From contig NZ_JAHHZF010000002.1 of assembly GCF_018729455.1 (NCBI RefSeq), positions 432,595 to 496,594 of the forward strand: a DNA stretch of 64,000 bases. Direction: 5' to 3'. Of the stretch, positions 20,771-29,841 are shown one piece after another. Position numbers and translations under genes: made by a program. Origin of the DNA: Prosthecodimorpha staleyi. Lineage in GTDB: Bacteria > Pseudomonadota > Alphaproteobacteria > Rhizobiales > Ancalomicrobiaceae. Position 1 is the stretch's first letter, and each line of letters opens with the position of its first letter. Below the pieces are notes generated by a model. That model was not told the origin of the DNA. It saw only the letters and a program-made list of their open reading frames with translations, and did no database searches.

Positions 20771-21406
20771 TTGTCGAGCCTCTATCTGATCACGCCGCGC
20801 GCGATCGATCTTGCCGTCTTCCCGGCCGAACTCGACGCGGCGCTGGCCGCGGTTCCGGTCGCCTCGCTCCTGATCGCACCGGAGGGGGTGAGCGAGATGG
20901 TGCTGCAACGCATCGCCGAGGTGCTGACCCCGATCGGCCAGCGCCACGGCGCGGCCGTCCTGGTCGCCGGCGACAGCCGCGCGGCCGGGCGCGCCAAGGC
21001 GGACGGCATCCATGTCGCGAGCGGCGTCGCCGATCTGAAGACGGCGGTTGCCGCCTTCCAGCCGCAGCGCATCGTCGGGGCCGGCAACCTGAAGACCCGG
21101 CACGACGCCATGGAGGCCGCCGAGGCCAATGCGGACTATGTGCTGTTCGGCATGATCGAGGCTCCCGAGACCCCGGACGTGCATCCCAAGACGCTGGAAC
21201 TCGCCGAATGGTGGGCGCCGGTGTTCCAGGTACCCTGTGTCGCACTGGCCGGGTCGGATCTCGCCTCGGTCGACGCCCTTGCGGAAATCGGGGTCGACTT
21301 CGTCGCACTGCGCGACGCGGTCTGGTCGGACCCGCGCGGCCCCGCGGCGGCCCTCGAAGAGGCCGCCCGGCGCATCGCCGAATCCGCCCCGGAGACGGTC
21401 GCGTGA
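20771..21406 (+). CDS. thiamine-phosphate-synthase-family protein (ThiE-like)
   Basis: A TIM-barrel protein of the TenI/ThiE superfamily, found after pgk (usually pgk-fba-thiE) in related genomes; ThiE joins HMP-PP and thiazole phosphate. The TTG at 20771 has a CCGGAG site and gives 211 residues starting SSLYLITPRAIDL; a GTG at 20732 would add 13. Barrel strands such as AAVLVAGDSRAAGRAKADGIHVASG and ADYVLFGMIEAPET fit the family, but the HMP-PP-binding GQ-D motif of classical ThiE is not obvious, so a divergent paralogue is possible. It overlaps the Sel1 gene by 4 nt. Confidence 0.75.
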   Translation: MSSLYLITPRAIDLAVFPAELDAALAAVPVASLLIAPEGVSEMVLQRIAEVLTPIGQRHGAAVLVAGDSRAAGRAKADGIHVASGVADLKTAVAAFQPQRIVGAGNLKTRHDAMEAAEANADYVLFGMIEAPETPDVHPKTLELAEWWAPVFQVPCVALAGSDLASVDALAEIGVDFVALRDAVWSDPRGPAAALEEAARRIAESAPETVA

Positions 21407-23097
21407 ACCGGCCGGGGCCCCTCGCCGTCCTCATCGCCGCCTTGGCGACGGCGTCGGCGACGGCTGCCGGAACTGCCCTCGCAGCCGGCAATGCCGCCCA
21501 CAAGGGCAGCCGACCGGATGCGATCGCGCCGCTGATCCGCGATTCCGAAAGCGGTGTCGTCCCATTGCCGCGCCCCGCGCAGCAAGGGCAACCGGTTGCC
21601 GCGCCGACGGCGCCCGACGTGCTCTATGCGGCCTACCAGCGCGGTCTCTACCTGGAATGTTTCGCCATCGCCACCCGGCAGGCCGGTGCCGGCGACGCCG
21701 TGGCCATGACCATGCTCGGTCATCTCTACGAGCAGGGCCTCGGAGTGGCGCGCGACAATTTCCGCGCCGCAAGCTGGTATCGCCTGGCCGCCGACCGCGG
21801 CGACCGGGAGGCGATCGCCGCACTCGGCCTGCTGACCGTGACCGGCACCGGCGTCCCGAAGGACAAGAAGCGCGCCATGGGGCTGTTCGAGGCGGCTGCG
21901 GCGAAGGAGCATCCCGGCGCCCTCTACAATCTGGCGCTGATGTATCTCGACGACGAGGTGGTGCCGCGCGATCCCGCCAAGGCGGCGGCCCTGCTCGCGC
22001 GCGCGGCGCGCGCCGGCAATGTCGAGGCGCAATACGGCTACGGCATCCTGCTGAAGAGCGGAGAGGGGGTGCCTCCCGACGCCTTCGAGGCCGCCCGCTG
22101 GATCGGCGACGCCGCCCGCACCGGCATGACCGATGCCGAACTCGAATACGGCATCCTGCTGGCCAACGGCCGCGGGGTGGCCAAGGACCTGCCCGGAGCC
22201 GCCCAGTATTTCCGGCGTGCGGCCTGGAAGGGCAATCCGATCGCCCAGAACCGCCTCGCCCGGCTCTATGCCGTCGGCATCGGCGTGAAGCTCGATCTGA
22301 TCGAGGCGGCCAAATGGCATCTCCTGGCGCGCGCCAAGGGCGTGCCGGATTTCTGGATGGACCAGGCCATGTCGGGCCTCAGCGACGGCGAGATGAAGTT
22401 GGCCGAACGGCTGGCCGCCCGTTTCCCCGACACGCCCGACGATCCCGAGCCGGTCGCGCTCGGCCGGCCGACCGACGACACCGCCTGGCCGGCGGATGCC
22501 GCCACGGCAGACAACAAGCCGGTCACCATCCTGCCGATGTGGAGCCCGGCTCCGATCCCCTTCTCGGTCGTCGGACCGGAACGGAGCGATCCCGCCGACG
22601 GGGCCGCTACAGGCCTGCCGAACCTTTCGGGCGGCCTGCCGACATCGCCGCTGCCCGCGCCGTTGCTTCGCCCCCCCGCCCCCCGGTCGGACCTGCCGCC
22701 GGCCGAGACGCGGCCCCCGAACCCGGACACCCCGCCGCCGCCGGCTGCCGGGACCGCCGCCGGATCGACACCGGCGCCCGCCACGGCGGCGGCGACCGCG
22801 GTGCCTGCGCCCGCAACCTTGCCCGCCCCCACTGCGGTCGGCGCCGCAGCAGCCGGGTCCGCCCTGCCGCTGCCGCGGCCGTCGCCGAAATCAGGTCGCG
22901 AGGCGGTGGTCGCCCCCCACACCGAGCCGTCCCCGAATGGTCCGGCAACGCCCGGCCCGGCGCCGACGACCGGCGTGGCAGCGTCGATCGCCCGACCCGG
23001 TGCGGTACCGGCGGGCGGCGACGCCGGCAACGGCCCGGCGCGCCTGCCGCCGCCGCCGATCCCCGCCCTGCCCGACCCGATGCCGAAATCGCCTTGA
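21403..23097 (+). CDS. secreted Sel1-repeat (TPR-like) protein with Pro/Ala-rich tail
   Basis: The GTG at 21403 overlaps the ThiE-like stop (GTGA) and opens 564 residues: a signal peptide (AVLIAALATASATAAGTALA), six consecutive Sel1 repeats (about 90-305; for example GHLYEQGLGVARDNFRAASW, MYLDDEVVPRDPAKAAALLA), a short acidic linker, and roughly 180 residues of low-complexity Pro/Ala/Thr sequence. Sel1 repeats are protein-interaction scaffolds; the tail probably spans peptidoglycan or is disordered. Exact function is unknown. Confidence 0.85.
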   Translation: MNRPGPLAVLIAALATASATAAGTALAAGNAAHKGSRPDAIAPLIRDSESGVVPLPRPAQQGQPVAAPTAPDVLYAAYQRGLYLECFAIATRQAGAGDAVAMTMLGHLYEQGLGVARDNFRAASWYRLAADRGDREAIAALGLLTVTGTGVPKDKKRAMGLFEAAAAKEHPGALYNLALMYLDDEVVPRDPAKAAALLARAARAGNVEAQYGYGILLKSGEGVPPDAFEAARWIGDAARTGMTDAELEYGILLANGRGVAKDLPGAAQYFRRAAWKGNPIAQNRLARLYAVGIGVKLDLIEAAKWHLLARAKGVPDFWMDQAMSGLSDGEMKLAERLAARFPDTPDDPEPVALGRPTDDTAWPADAATADNKPVTILPMWSPAPIPFSVVGPERSDPADGAATGLPNLSGGLPTSPLPAPLLRPPAPRSDLPPAETRPPNPDTPPPPAAGTAAGSTPAPATAAATAVPAPATLPAPTAVGAAAAGSALPLPRPSPKSGREAVVAPHTEPSPNGPATPGPAPTTGVAASIARPGAVPAGGDAGNGPARLPPPPIPALPDPMPKSP

Positions 23098-23216
23098 ACT
23101 GAAGCCGCGGATGTGGTGACGAAGGCCGTCCGCAAGCGCCGCTGCCGCGCTTCCCCAGAATTCTACGAGACCGTCCGCCACGCGACCGATGTGCGCCGCG
23201 GACGACGAGGTACACG

Positions 23217-23996
23217 ATGGCCCGTTCCGCGCTGCTCAACGTCATGGTCGATGCCGCCCGCAAGGCGGCACGCTCGCTCACCCGCGATTTCGGCGAGGTC
23301 GAGAACCTGCAGGTCTCCGTCAAGGGACCGTCGGATTTCGTCTCCGCCGCCGACCGCAAGGCCGAGCAGATCCTGCAGCAGGAACTGGCCCGCGTCCGCC
23401 CCGGCTACGGATTCCTGCTGGAGGAAGGCGGCGTCGTCGAGGGCACCGACCCGCAGCATCGCTGGATCATCGATCCCCTCGACGGCACCACCAACTTCCT
23501 GCACGGGATTCCGATGTTCTCGGTCTCCATCGCGCTGGAGCGGCAGGGCACCATCGTCGCCGGCGTCGTGTACAACCCGGCCATGGACGAACTTTTCGTC
23601 GCCGAACGCGGCGGCGGCGCGTTCCTGAATGATCGGCGCCTGCGCGTCAGCAAGCGTTCCGCGCTGGCCGACTGCGTCATCGGCACCGGCATTCCGCATC
23701 TCGGCCGCGGCGACCACCCGGCCTATCTGAAGCGCCTGCAGAAGGTCATGAACGAGGTTGCCGGCGTGCGCCGTTGCGGCTCGGCCGCGCTCGATCTGTG
23801 CTGGGTCGCGGCCGGCCGTTTCGATGGCTTCTGGGAATCCGATCTGTCGCCCTGGGACATCGCCGCCGGTATTCTGATGATCCGCGAGGCGGGCGGTTTC
23901 GTCACCGATCTCGACGGCCGCGACAAGATGTTCGAGACCGGCACCGTGGTGGCCGGCAACGAGGATATCCATCGCCGCCTGCAAGCCATTCTCTGA
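23217..23996 (+). CDS. inositol monophosphatase family protein
   Basis: Mg-dependent phosphatase of the inositol monophosphatase/FBPase/SuhB superfamily. The 259-residue product has the metal site: E69/E70 in FLLEEGG, D86 and D89 in WIIDPLDGTTNF, and the C-terminal ESDLSPWDIAAG motif with the last catalytic Asp. The substrate could be inositol phosphate or another sugar phosphate; with SuhB-type members a role in rRNA transcription is also known. Upstream is a 120 bp gap after the Sel1 gene. Confidence 0.93.
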   Translation: MARSALLNVMVDAARKAARSLTRDFGEVENLQVSVKGPSDFVSAADRKAEQILQQELARVRPGYGFLLEEGGVVEGTDPQHRWIIDPLDGTTNFLHGIPMFSVSIALERQGTIVAGVVYNPAMDELFVAERGGGAFLNDRRLRVSKRSALADCVIGTGIPHLGRGDHPAYLKRLQKVMNEVAGVRRCGSAALDLCWVAAGRFDGFWESDLSPWDIAAGILMIREAGGFVTDLDGRDKMFETGTVVAGNEDIHRRLQAIL

Positions 23997-24179
23997 TCAC
24001 GCATCCCGCGACCGGCGGGCAACGGGCCGGTCCGTCTCCGGGCCGCCGCCGAACGCCCCGGCAGGCGCGCGCCGTCTTGCCGGATTGCCCACTGTCTTGG
24101 GGCGGACGCATTTGCGGTGTTTGTTCGCGCGCCGAAGCGCGGTAGAAAGACCGGGTCGCGGCGATCAGAAGGGCACTCC

Positions 24180-25211
24180 ATGGCGCGGGATTTCGACCCT
24201 CACCGGCTGTCCAGCCCGCAGCAGTTCCTGTGGCGCATGCTGATCTTCCTGATCATCGCGGGCTTCGTGGTGGTCATCCTGTACCGTCAGGTGATGGCCG
24301 CCTTCATGGCCAATCCGGGCCTGAACGGACTGATCGTCGGCGTATTGCTGCTCGGCTCCATCCTGGCGATCCGCCAGGTCGTACGGCTCTTCCCCGAGGT
24401 CAACTGGGTCAATTCCTTCCGGGTCGGCGATCCGGGCATCGCCGTCAGCGCCCAACCGCAACTGCTCGGCCCGATGTCGGCGCTTCTGCGCGATCGCGCC
24501 GGCAGGCTCGAAGTCTCGCCGGTCCTGATGCGGTCGATCCTCGATTCGATCTCGATGCGCCTCGACGAGACGCGGGACATCACCCGCTATATCGGCGGTC
24601 TGCTGGTCTTCCTCGGCCTGCTCGGCACCTTCTGGGGCCTGACCGAGACGGTCGGCTCGGTCGGCCGGACCATCTCCACGCTGAGCGTTGGCTCCGCCGA
24701 TCTCGGCGTCATCTTCGAAGACCTGAAGACCGGACTTGCCGCCCCGCTCGGCGGCATGGGCGTCGCCTTCTCGTCCTCGCTATTCGGCCTGTCCGGCTCG
24801 CTGGTGATCGGCTTCCTCGATCTGCAGGCGAGCCAGGCGCAGAACCGATTCTACAACGAGCTCGAGGACTGGCTGTCTGCGATCACCGATATCGATCTCG
24901 GCGACCGCCGCGAAGGCCCGCTCGGCACCGTCGAATCGCTGCGCGTCGCCATCGAGCGGCTGAACCGGACCGTCCAGGAAAGCGGCGCGAATCGAACCGC
25001 CACCACGGCCATGGCCAGTCTGGCCGAGGGTATTCAGGGCCTGGTCACCCATATGCGCGCCGAGCAGCAGATGATCCGAGCCTGGGTCGAGGAGCAGACC
25101 GAGGAATCCCGCGAGATGCGCCGGGTTCTCGTAAAGCTCGTGGCGCCGGAGGACTTGCCGGAAGGCTGGCGCGAGGACGACTACCGCAATACCGAACGGC
25201 CCGGAGAATAG
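24180..25211 (+). CDS. MotA/TolQ/ExbB-family proton channel subunit
   Basis: A 343-residue protein with four hydrophobic helices (about 16-38, 49-68, 139-160, 184-212) and the MotA/TolQ-type motif LVFLGLLGTFWGLTETVG. It is longer than TolQ and lacks flagellar MotA features, and no flagellar gene is in the window. The C-terminal third is a cytoplasmic coiled coil (NRTVQESGANRTATTAMASLAEGIQGL). It is followed after 3 bp by an OmpA-domain partner, so the two likely form a stator-like complex acting on the cell wall. The start MARDFDP at 24180 is chosen over 24117, which lacks a credible ribosome-binding site. Confidence 0.85.
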   Translation: MARDFDPHRLSSPQQFLWRMLIFLIIAGFVVVILYRQVMAAFMANPGLNGLIVGVLLLGSILAIRQVVRLFPEVNWVNSFRVGDPGIAVSAQPQLLGPMSALLRDRAGRLEVSPVLMRSILDSISMRLDETRDITRYIGGLLVFLGLLGTFWGLTETVGSVGRTISTLSVGSADLGVIFEDLKTGLAAPLGGMGVAFSSSLFGLSGSLVIGFLDLQASQAQNRFYNELEDWLSAITDIDLGDRREGPLGTVESLRVAIERLNRTVQESGANRTATTAMASLAEGIQGLVTHMRAEQQMIRAWVEEQTEESREMRRVLVKLVAPEDLPEGWREDDYRNTERPGE

Positions 25212-25214
25212 GCC

Positions 25215-26246
25215 ATGAGCCTCGCCCGCGGCCGGCGCAGGGATACGCGCATCGACTATTGGCCGGGCTTCGTCGACGCCATGGCGACGTTGCTGCTGGT
25301 GATCATCTTCCTCCTGTCGGTGTTCATGCTCTCGCAGTTCTTCCTGACCCGCGAGATCACCGGCAAGGACACAGCCCTGTCGCGGCTCAATTCCCAAATC
25401 GCCGAGCTGACCGAGCTTCTGGCGCTCGAGCGCGCGGGCAAGCGCGAGGTCGAGGATCAGGTCGGTACGCTGCGTTCGAGCCTGACGGCGGTCGAGGGCG
25501 AAAAGGGCCGGCTGCAGGGGCTGCTCGAGCAACAGGCCGGCGCCGCCAGTTCGTCGAGCGGTGCGGTCGAGACGCTCGGCACCCAGCTCGACGACGAGAA
25601 GCGGGTCAGCGCGCGGGCGCTGGCGCAGGTCGAATTGCTGAACCAGCAGATCTCCGCGCTGCGCCGCCAGATCGCGGCCCTGGAGACGGCCCTGGACGCC
25701 TCCGAATCGCGCGACCGGGAGAGCCAGACCAAGATTTCCGACCTCGGCAAGCGGCTGAACGTGGCGCTGGCGCAGCGCGTCCAGGAACTGCAGCGCTACC
25801 GGTCGGACTTCTTCGGCCGCCTGCGCGAAATTCTCGGCAGCCGCTCCGACATCCGCGTGGTCGGCGACCGCTTCGTGTTCCAGTCCGAGGTGCTGTTCCC
25901 GGTCGGTCAGGAAACCATCAACGATGCCGGCCGGGCGGATCTCGACAAGCTCGCGCTGGCGATCCTGGAACTGGAGCGGCAGATCCCGACCGAGGTCGCC
26001 TGGACGCTCCGCGTCGACGGCCATACCGACGTGCGGCCGACCTCGTCGACCGGCCGCTTTCGCTCGAACTGGGAGCTTTCCGCCGCGCGCGCCATCTCGG
26101 TGGTGCGCTACCTGATCGACCGCGGCGTCTCGCCGAAACGGCTGGTCGCGGCCGGCTTCGGCGAGTACCAACCGCTCGAGGAGGGGGCGTCGGAAGAGAT
26201 CTACGCCAAGAACCGGCGCATCGAGATCAGGATGACGGATCGCTGA
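25215..26246 (+). CDS. MotB-like membrane-anchored OmpA-domain peptidoglycan-binding protein
   Basis: Partner of the preceding channel subunit. The 343 residues have one N-terminal helix (ATLLLVIIFLLSVFMLSQFFL, about 23-44) preceded by DYWPGFVDA with a membrane-proximal Asp like the MotB proton residue, a long coiled coil (about 50-190) and a C-terminal OmpA domain with the motif LRVDGHTDVRPTS and FRSNWELSAARAISVVRYL (about 265-310). The coiled coil is much longer than in flagellar MotB. Its stop overlaps the next gene's ATG by one base. Confidence 0.87.
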   Translation: MSLARGRRRDTRIDYWPGFVDAMATLLLVIIFLLSVFMLSQFFLTREITGKDTALSRLNSQIAELTELLALERAGKREVEDQVGTLRSSLTAVEGEKGRLQGLLEQQAGAASSSSGAVETLGTQLDDEKRVSARALAQVELLNQQISALRRQIAALETALDASESRDRESQTKISDLGKRLNVALAQRVQELQRYRSDFFGRLREILGSRSDIRVVGDRFVFQSEVLFPVGQETINDAGRADLDKLALAILELERQIPTEVAWTLRVDGHTDVRPTSSTGRFRSNWELSAARAISVVRYLIDRGVSPKRLVAAGFGEYQPLEEGASEEIYAKNRRIEIRMTDR

Positions 26247-26734
26247 TGGACCACCGCAACACCCTGCGCGGCCTGTTCCCGTTCGACAGCGCCTACCTTC
26301 CCGAAATGGCCGATGTCTGGGTCGAGAGCTGGCAGCGCACCATGCCGTCGATCGATTTCGAGACCCGGCGCGGCTGGCTGGTCGATCACCTGATCGCGGC
26401 TGCCGACGCCGGGCAGACCATCCGCTGCGCCCTGGTCGAGACCGGAGAGATCGCCGGTTTCGTGCTGATCGACACGGCGACCGGCTATCTCGACCAGATC
26501 GTGGTCGGCTCGCCCTGGTGGGGCAAGGGCCTCGCCGAGGCCCTGCTCGACGAAGCGCGGCGGCTCGCACCCGGACGCATCGAGCTCGACGTGAACCAGG
26601 ACAACCCGCGCGCCGTCGCCTTCTACATGCGCAACGGCTTCCAGGTCATCGCCGAGGGCATGAACGCGAAATCGGGCCTCGCCACGCTGAAGCTCGAATG
26701 GAAGGCCGCCGCGAGGGATGCGGGCCTGCTGTGA
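26246..26734 (+). CDS. GNAT family N-acetyltransferase
   Basis: A 162-residue GNAT protein. The acetyl-CoA motif A is visible as DQIVVGSPWWGKGLAEALLDEARRL (about 90-114), followed by IELDVNQDNPRAVAFYMRNGFQV (motif B, about 119-141). The substrate cannot be predicted. It begins on the last base of the OmpA-domain gene's stop and overlaps a second GNAT gene by 4 nt, so the run from 24180 is probably one transcript. Confidence 0.88.
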   Translation: MDHRNTLRGLFPFDSAYLPEMADVWVESWQRTMPSIDFETRRGWLVDHLIAAADAGQTIRCALVETGEIAGFVLIDTATGYLDQIVVGSPWWGKGLAEALLDEARRLAPGRIELDVNQDNPRAVAFYMRNGFQVIAEGMNAKSGLATLKLEWKAAARDAGLL

Positions 26735-27186
26735 GGTTGGCGCTGCGCCCCTTCGCCAAGGCCGATCTGGAGCCCTCCTACGGGCTCTGGCGGCGGGCCT
26801 GGGCGGCGGCCGTGCCGAGTCTCGACATGGATGCGCTGGAGCCCGGCTGGCGGCACCAGTTCCCCGCTGAGTATCTGCCCGCCCGCATCGTGCTCGCCGC
26901 CGATCTCGATCGCGTGCTGGCCGGCTTCGCGATCTTCGATCCTGCCCGTTCCTGGCTCGATCAGTTGGTCGTCGACCCGGCCCGGCAGCGCGCCGGCGTC
27001 GGCCGCGCCCTGATGGGCGCGATCCGCGATCTCGAAGCCGGGCCGATCGAATTTCGCGTCATGCAGGCCAATGCCGGCGCCATCGCCTTCTACGAGCGGC
27101 TCGGCTGCGTGCGGCTCCGGCCCGATGCGAGTCCGACCACGGGCTGGCCGAGCTGGCGCTATGTCTGGCCGGCCGGGCGCCGCTGA
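26731..27186 (+). CDS. second GNAT family N-acetyltransferase
   Basis: A 151-residue GNAT protein starting at a GTG that overlaps the preceding stop (GTGA). Motif A reads DQLVVDPARQRAGVGRALMGAIRDL (about 76-100), and motif B is IEFRVMQANAGAIAFYERLGC. It shares the DQLVV/DQIVV and AFYxRxG pattern with its neighbour, suggesting an old tandem duplication, but the two are strongly diverged. The substrate is unknown. Confidence 0.87.
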   Translation: MRLALRPFAKADLEPSYGLWRRAWAAAVPSLDMDALEPGWRHQFPAEYLPARIVLAADLDRVLAGFAIFDPARSWLDQLVVDPARQRAGVGRALMGAIRDLEAGPIEFRVMQANAGAIAFYERLGCVRLRPDASPTTGWPSWRYVWPAGRR

Positions 27187-27238
27187 TCACGACCACCTGC
27201 CCGGCTTCGCCCGACCGACCGGCGGTTCCGTGGGCCCT

Positions 27239-27256
27239 CGGATCAGGCCTGATCCG
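27239..27256. terminator. 18-bp perfect palindrome between convergent GNAT and ABC genes
   Basis: CGGATCAGGCCTGATCCG spans the last codons and stop of the ABC exporter gene and the end of the GNAT transcript. The position between convergent genes suggests a transcription-stop hairpin; there is no U tract. Confidence 0.35.
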
Positions 27257-29066
27257 GGGTGCGCTTCCCATCCGCCGCAAGAGCAGCCGCGCCGGTCTCG
27301 AACTGCAGCCGGGCGAGCCGGGCATAGAGGCCGCCGCGGGCGACGAGATCGTCGTGGCGCCCCTCCTCAACAACGCGACCGCCGTCGATGACCAGGATGC
27401 GGTCGCATTCGAGCACCGTCGCCAGACGATGGGCGATGACGATGGTCGTGCGGCCCTGCATCAGCCGGTCGAGTGCGGTCTGCACCAGCGTCTCGGATTC
27501 CGCATCGAGCGCGCTGGTAGCCTCGTCGAGCAGCAGGATCGGTGCATCCTTGAGGATGGCCCGGGCGATCGCGATGCGCTGGCGCTGGCCGCCCGACAGG
27601 GTGACACCGCGCTCGCCCACGAGGGTCTGATAGCCGTCCGGCATGGCGCGGACGAAATCGTCGACCAGAGCCGCCACGGCGGCCCGACGCACCTCCTCGT
27701 CGCTCGCCTCGGGCCGGCCGAAGCGGATATTCTCCATCACGGTGCCGGCCAGGATCACGGTGTCCTGCGGCACCACGGCGATGCGCTGGCGCAGGACGGC
27801 CGGATCGACCCGCGTCAGGTCGACGCCGTCGACCAGCACGCGACCCGAGCCGGGATCGTAGAAGCGCAGGAGCAGGTGGAACACGGTCGACTTGCCGGCC
27901 CCGGACGGACCGACCAGCGCAATGCGCTCGCCGGGCTCGGCGGCGAGCGACAGGCCGCTCAGCACCGGCCGTTCGGGCGCCGTCGGATAGGCGAAGCCGA
28001 TCGCGTCCAGCGCCACCGCGCCGCGCCGCGGCGGCATAGGCTCCGGATCGGCCGGAGCGGCAACACTCGGGCGGACCTGGAGCAGTTCGGCAAGACGCTC
28101 GGCCGCGCCCGCCGCCTGGCTGATCTCGCCCCACACCTGACTGAGTTCGCCGAGCGCGCCCGCGGCGAAGACCGCATAGAGCACGAATTGCGACAGCGCG
28201 CCGGGCGTCAGCCGGCCGGCGAGCACGTCGGTGGCGCCGATCCAAAGCACCGTCACGACGCTGCCGAAGACCATGAAGATCGCCACGGCGGTCAGGATCG
28301 ATCGCGCCGCTGTCGACGAGCGGGCAGCCTCGAAGGCGCGCTCGACGCCGCCCCGGAAGCGGCCGATTGCGGCCGTCTCGCCGGTGAAGGCCTGGACCTG
28401 TCGCACCGCGCCGATCGCCTCGGTGGCATAGGCGGTCGCCTCGGCGAGAGTATCCTGCGCGAGGCGCGACTTCCTGCGCACCCGCCGCCCGAAAGCGACC
28501 AGCGGCAGAACGATGAACGGGATCGCCAGGATGACGAGGCCGGAAAGCCTCGGACTGGTCACCACCATCATGGCGACCGCGCCGACGAACAGGAAGAAGT
28601 TGCGCAGCGCGATCGAGGCGGAGGCGCCGACCGCGGCCTTGATCTGGGTCGCATCGGCGGTCAGCCGCGAGACGATCTCGCCCGACATCGAGCGGTCGAA
28701 GAAGTCGGCCGAAAGCCGCATCACATGGGCGAAGACGTCGGCGCGCAGATCGGCGACGATGCGCTCGCCGAGCCAGGTGACGAGGTAGTAGCGGGCCGAA
28801 CTGGCCGCCGCGAGTGCGCCTGCCACCACCAGCAGCATCAGGAAATAGCGGTCGATCAGCCCGGCATCGGCCCCGGTGAATCCATGGTCGATCATCCGCC
28901 GCACCGCGAGCGGAACCACCAGGGTGGCGACCGATGCCGCGGTCAGTGCCGCCAGGGCTTGGAGGATGCGGCTGCGATAGCGCCGCGCATAGGGGGCCAG
29001 CATCGCAAGCGGTCGCACCGACCGTGAGCGTGTCTCGGCCGCCGCCTTACTGTCAGTCCTCGCCAC
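27243..29066 (-). CDS. ABC transporter, fused permease/ATPase (MsbA-like exporter)
   Basis: A 607-residue half-transporter for export of lipids or hydrophobic compounds. The N-terminal six-helix domain (about 35-330) precedes an ATPase with Walker [11 protein letters not shown]-loop VVPQDTVIL, signature [15 protein letters not shown], Walker [13 protein letters not shown] and the H-loop His in IAHRLATV. The GTG at 29066 lies 7 bases from GAGGAG; a TTG one codon earlier is also possible. It is divergent from rpmE, a common Hyphomicrobiales arrangement. Confidence 0.93.
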   Translation of the reverse strand: MARTDSKAAAETRSRSVRPLAMLAPYARRYRSRILQALAALTAASVATLVVPLAVRRMIDHGFTGADAGLIDRYFLMLLVVAGALAAASSARYYLVTWLGERIVADLRADVFAHVMRLSADFFDRSMSGEIVSRLTADATQIKAAVGASASIALRNFFLFVGAVAMMVVTSPRLSGLVILAIPFIVLPLVAFGRRVRRKSRLAQDTLAEATAYATEAIGAVRQVQAFTGETAAIGRFRGGVERAFEAARSSTAARSILTAVAIFMVFGSVVTVLWIGATDVLAGRLTPGALSQFVLYAVFAAGALGELSQVWGEISQAAGAAERLAELLQVRPSVAAPADPEPMPPRRGAVALDAIGFAYPTAPERPVLSGLSLAAEPGERIALVGPSGAGKSTVFHLLLRFYDPGSGRVLVDGVDLTRVDPAVLRQRIAVVPQDTVILAGTVMENIRFGRPEASDEEVRRAAVAALVDDFVRAMPDGYQTLVGERGVTLSGGQRQRIAIARAILKDAPILLLDEATSALDAESETLVQTALDRLMQGRTTIVIAHRLATVLECDRILVIDGGRVVEEGRHDDLVARGGLYARLARLQFETGAAALAADGKRTPDQA

Positions 29067-29451
29067 CAATCGTCTCCTCGCCGTCGCCGGCCCCGTCCGC
29101 CGGTTTGATGGCCCGTTCCGGCGGCATGTTCAAGTCGGTGATTGTCCGCGAACCGGCAAATCGGTTTCCGGCTGCCGCCCTTGCGGGATGCGGAAAACCG
29201 CCGCGGACCGCTTGCCCCGCGCGGCCCCTTCCGCTATAGCAGCGCCGACTGGATTTCGGGGCTGCGCGCCGACAGGCTCGCGGCCCTCGGATTTTGGGCT
29301 GCTTGCCGCAAGGGCGGCGGCCCGACGGCATGGTGGACGGTTCTCGCGGCCCTCGGGTCGTGGCGTCGTCCGAAGCCCGCGATCGGCATGGTGTGACGAA
29401 ATCGTCCGCTCCGGCCTGCGGCTTGATTGGAACACGATTGGGACGACGGCT
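29067..29451. other. divergent promoter region between ABC exporter and rpmE
   Basis: About 385 bp. GC-rich with several imperfect repeats of CGCGGCCCTCGG and CCGCAAGGGCGGC; presumably holds both promoters. No gene, RNA structure or clear -35/-10 pair was identified. Confidence 0.4.
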
Positions 29452-29673
29452 ATGAAGCAGGGCATCCACCCCGACTACCACATGATCAAGGTCGTCATGA
29501 CCGACGGCTCCGAGTACATGACCCGGTCGACCTATGGCAAGGAAGGCGACACGCTGAACCTTGACATCGACCCGCGGTCGCATCCGGCCTGGACCGGCGG
29601 CAACCAGCAGCTCCTGGATCGCGGCGGCCGCATCTCCAAGTTCAAGGACAAGTTCAAGGGCTTCGGCCTCTGA
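29452..29673 (+). CDS. rpmE: 50S ribosomal protein L31 (bL31)
   Basis: A 73-residue ribosomal protein: [29 protein letters not shown] ... [15 protein letters not shown] ... [15 protein letters not shown]. It lacks the CxxC zinc motif, so it is the zinc-independent form common in this group. It ends just before a strong intrinsic terminator. Confidence 0.97.
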   Translation: MKQGIHPDYHMIKVVMTDGSEYMTRSTYGKEGDTLNLDIDPRSHPAWTGGNQQLLDRGGRISKFKDKFKGFGL

Positions 29674-29703
29674 ACATCCCGGATCCGCAAGGGTCCGACC
29701 TCG

Positions 29704-29730
29704 AAACCCCGGCTTCGGCCGGGGTTTTTT
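29704..29730 (+). terminator. intrinsic terminator of rpmE
   Basis: CCCCGGC-TTCG-GCCGGGG stem-loop preceded by AAA and followed by six T residues, 30 bp after the rpmE stop. Confidence 0.92.
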
Positions 29731-29841
29731 ATTGTCCGTCTGCACGACCACCGAGGTAAATGAACGAGCTGATATATTGGTCCCGTCGTCCCTGAAGGAA
29801 CGATTCGACCCAATTCGTTAAGTCGTCCGGTTTCGACCCCC

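Noticed and set aside
24180..26246. Flagellar motor genes motA/motB
   Set aside because: The proteins only share the general channel and OmpA folds; the long coiled coil and the absence of any flagellar gene argue against it.
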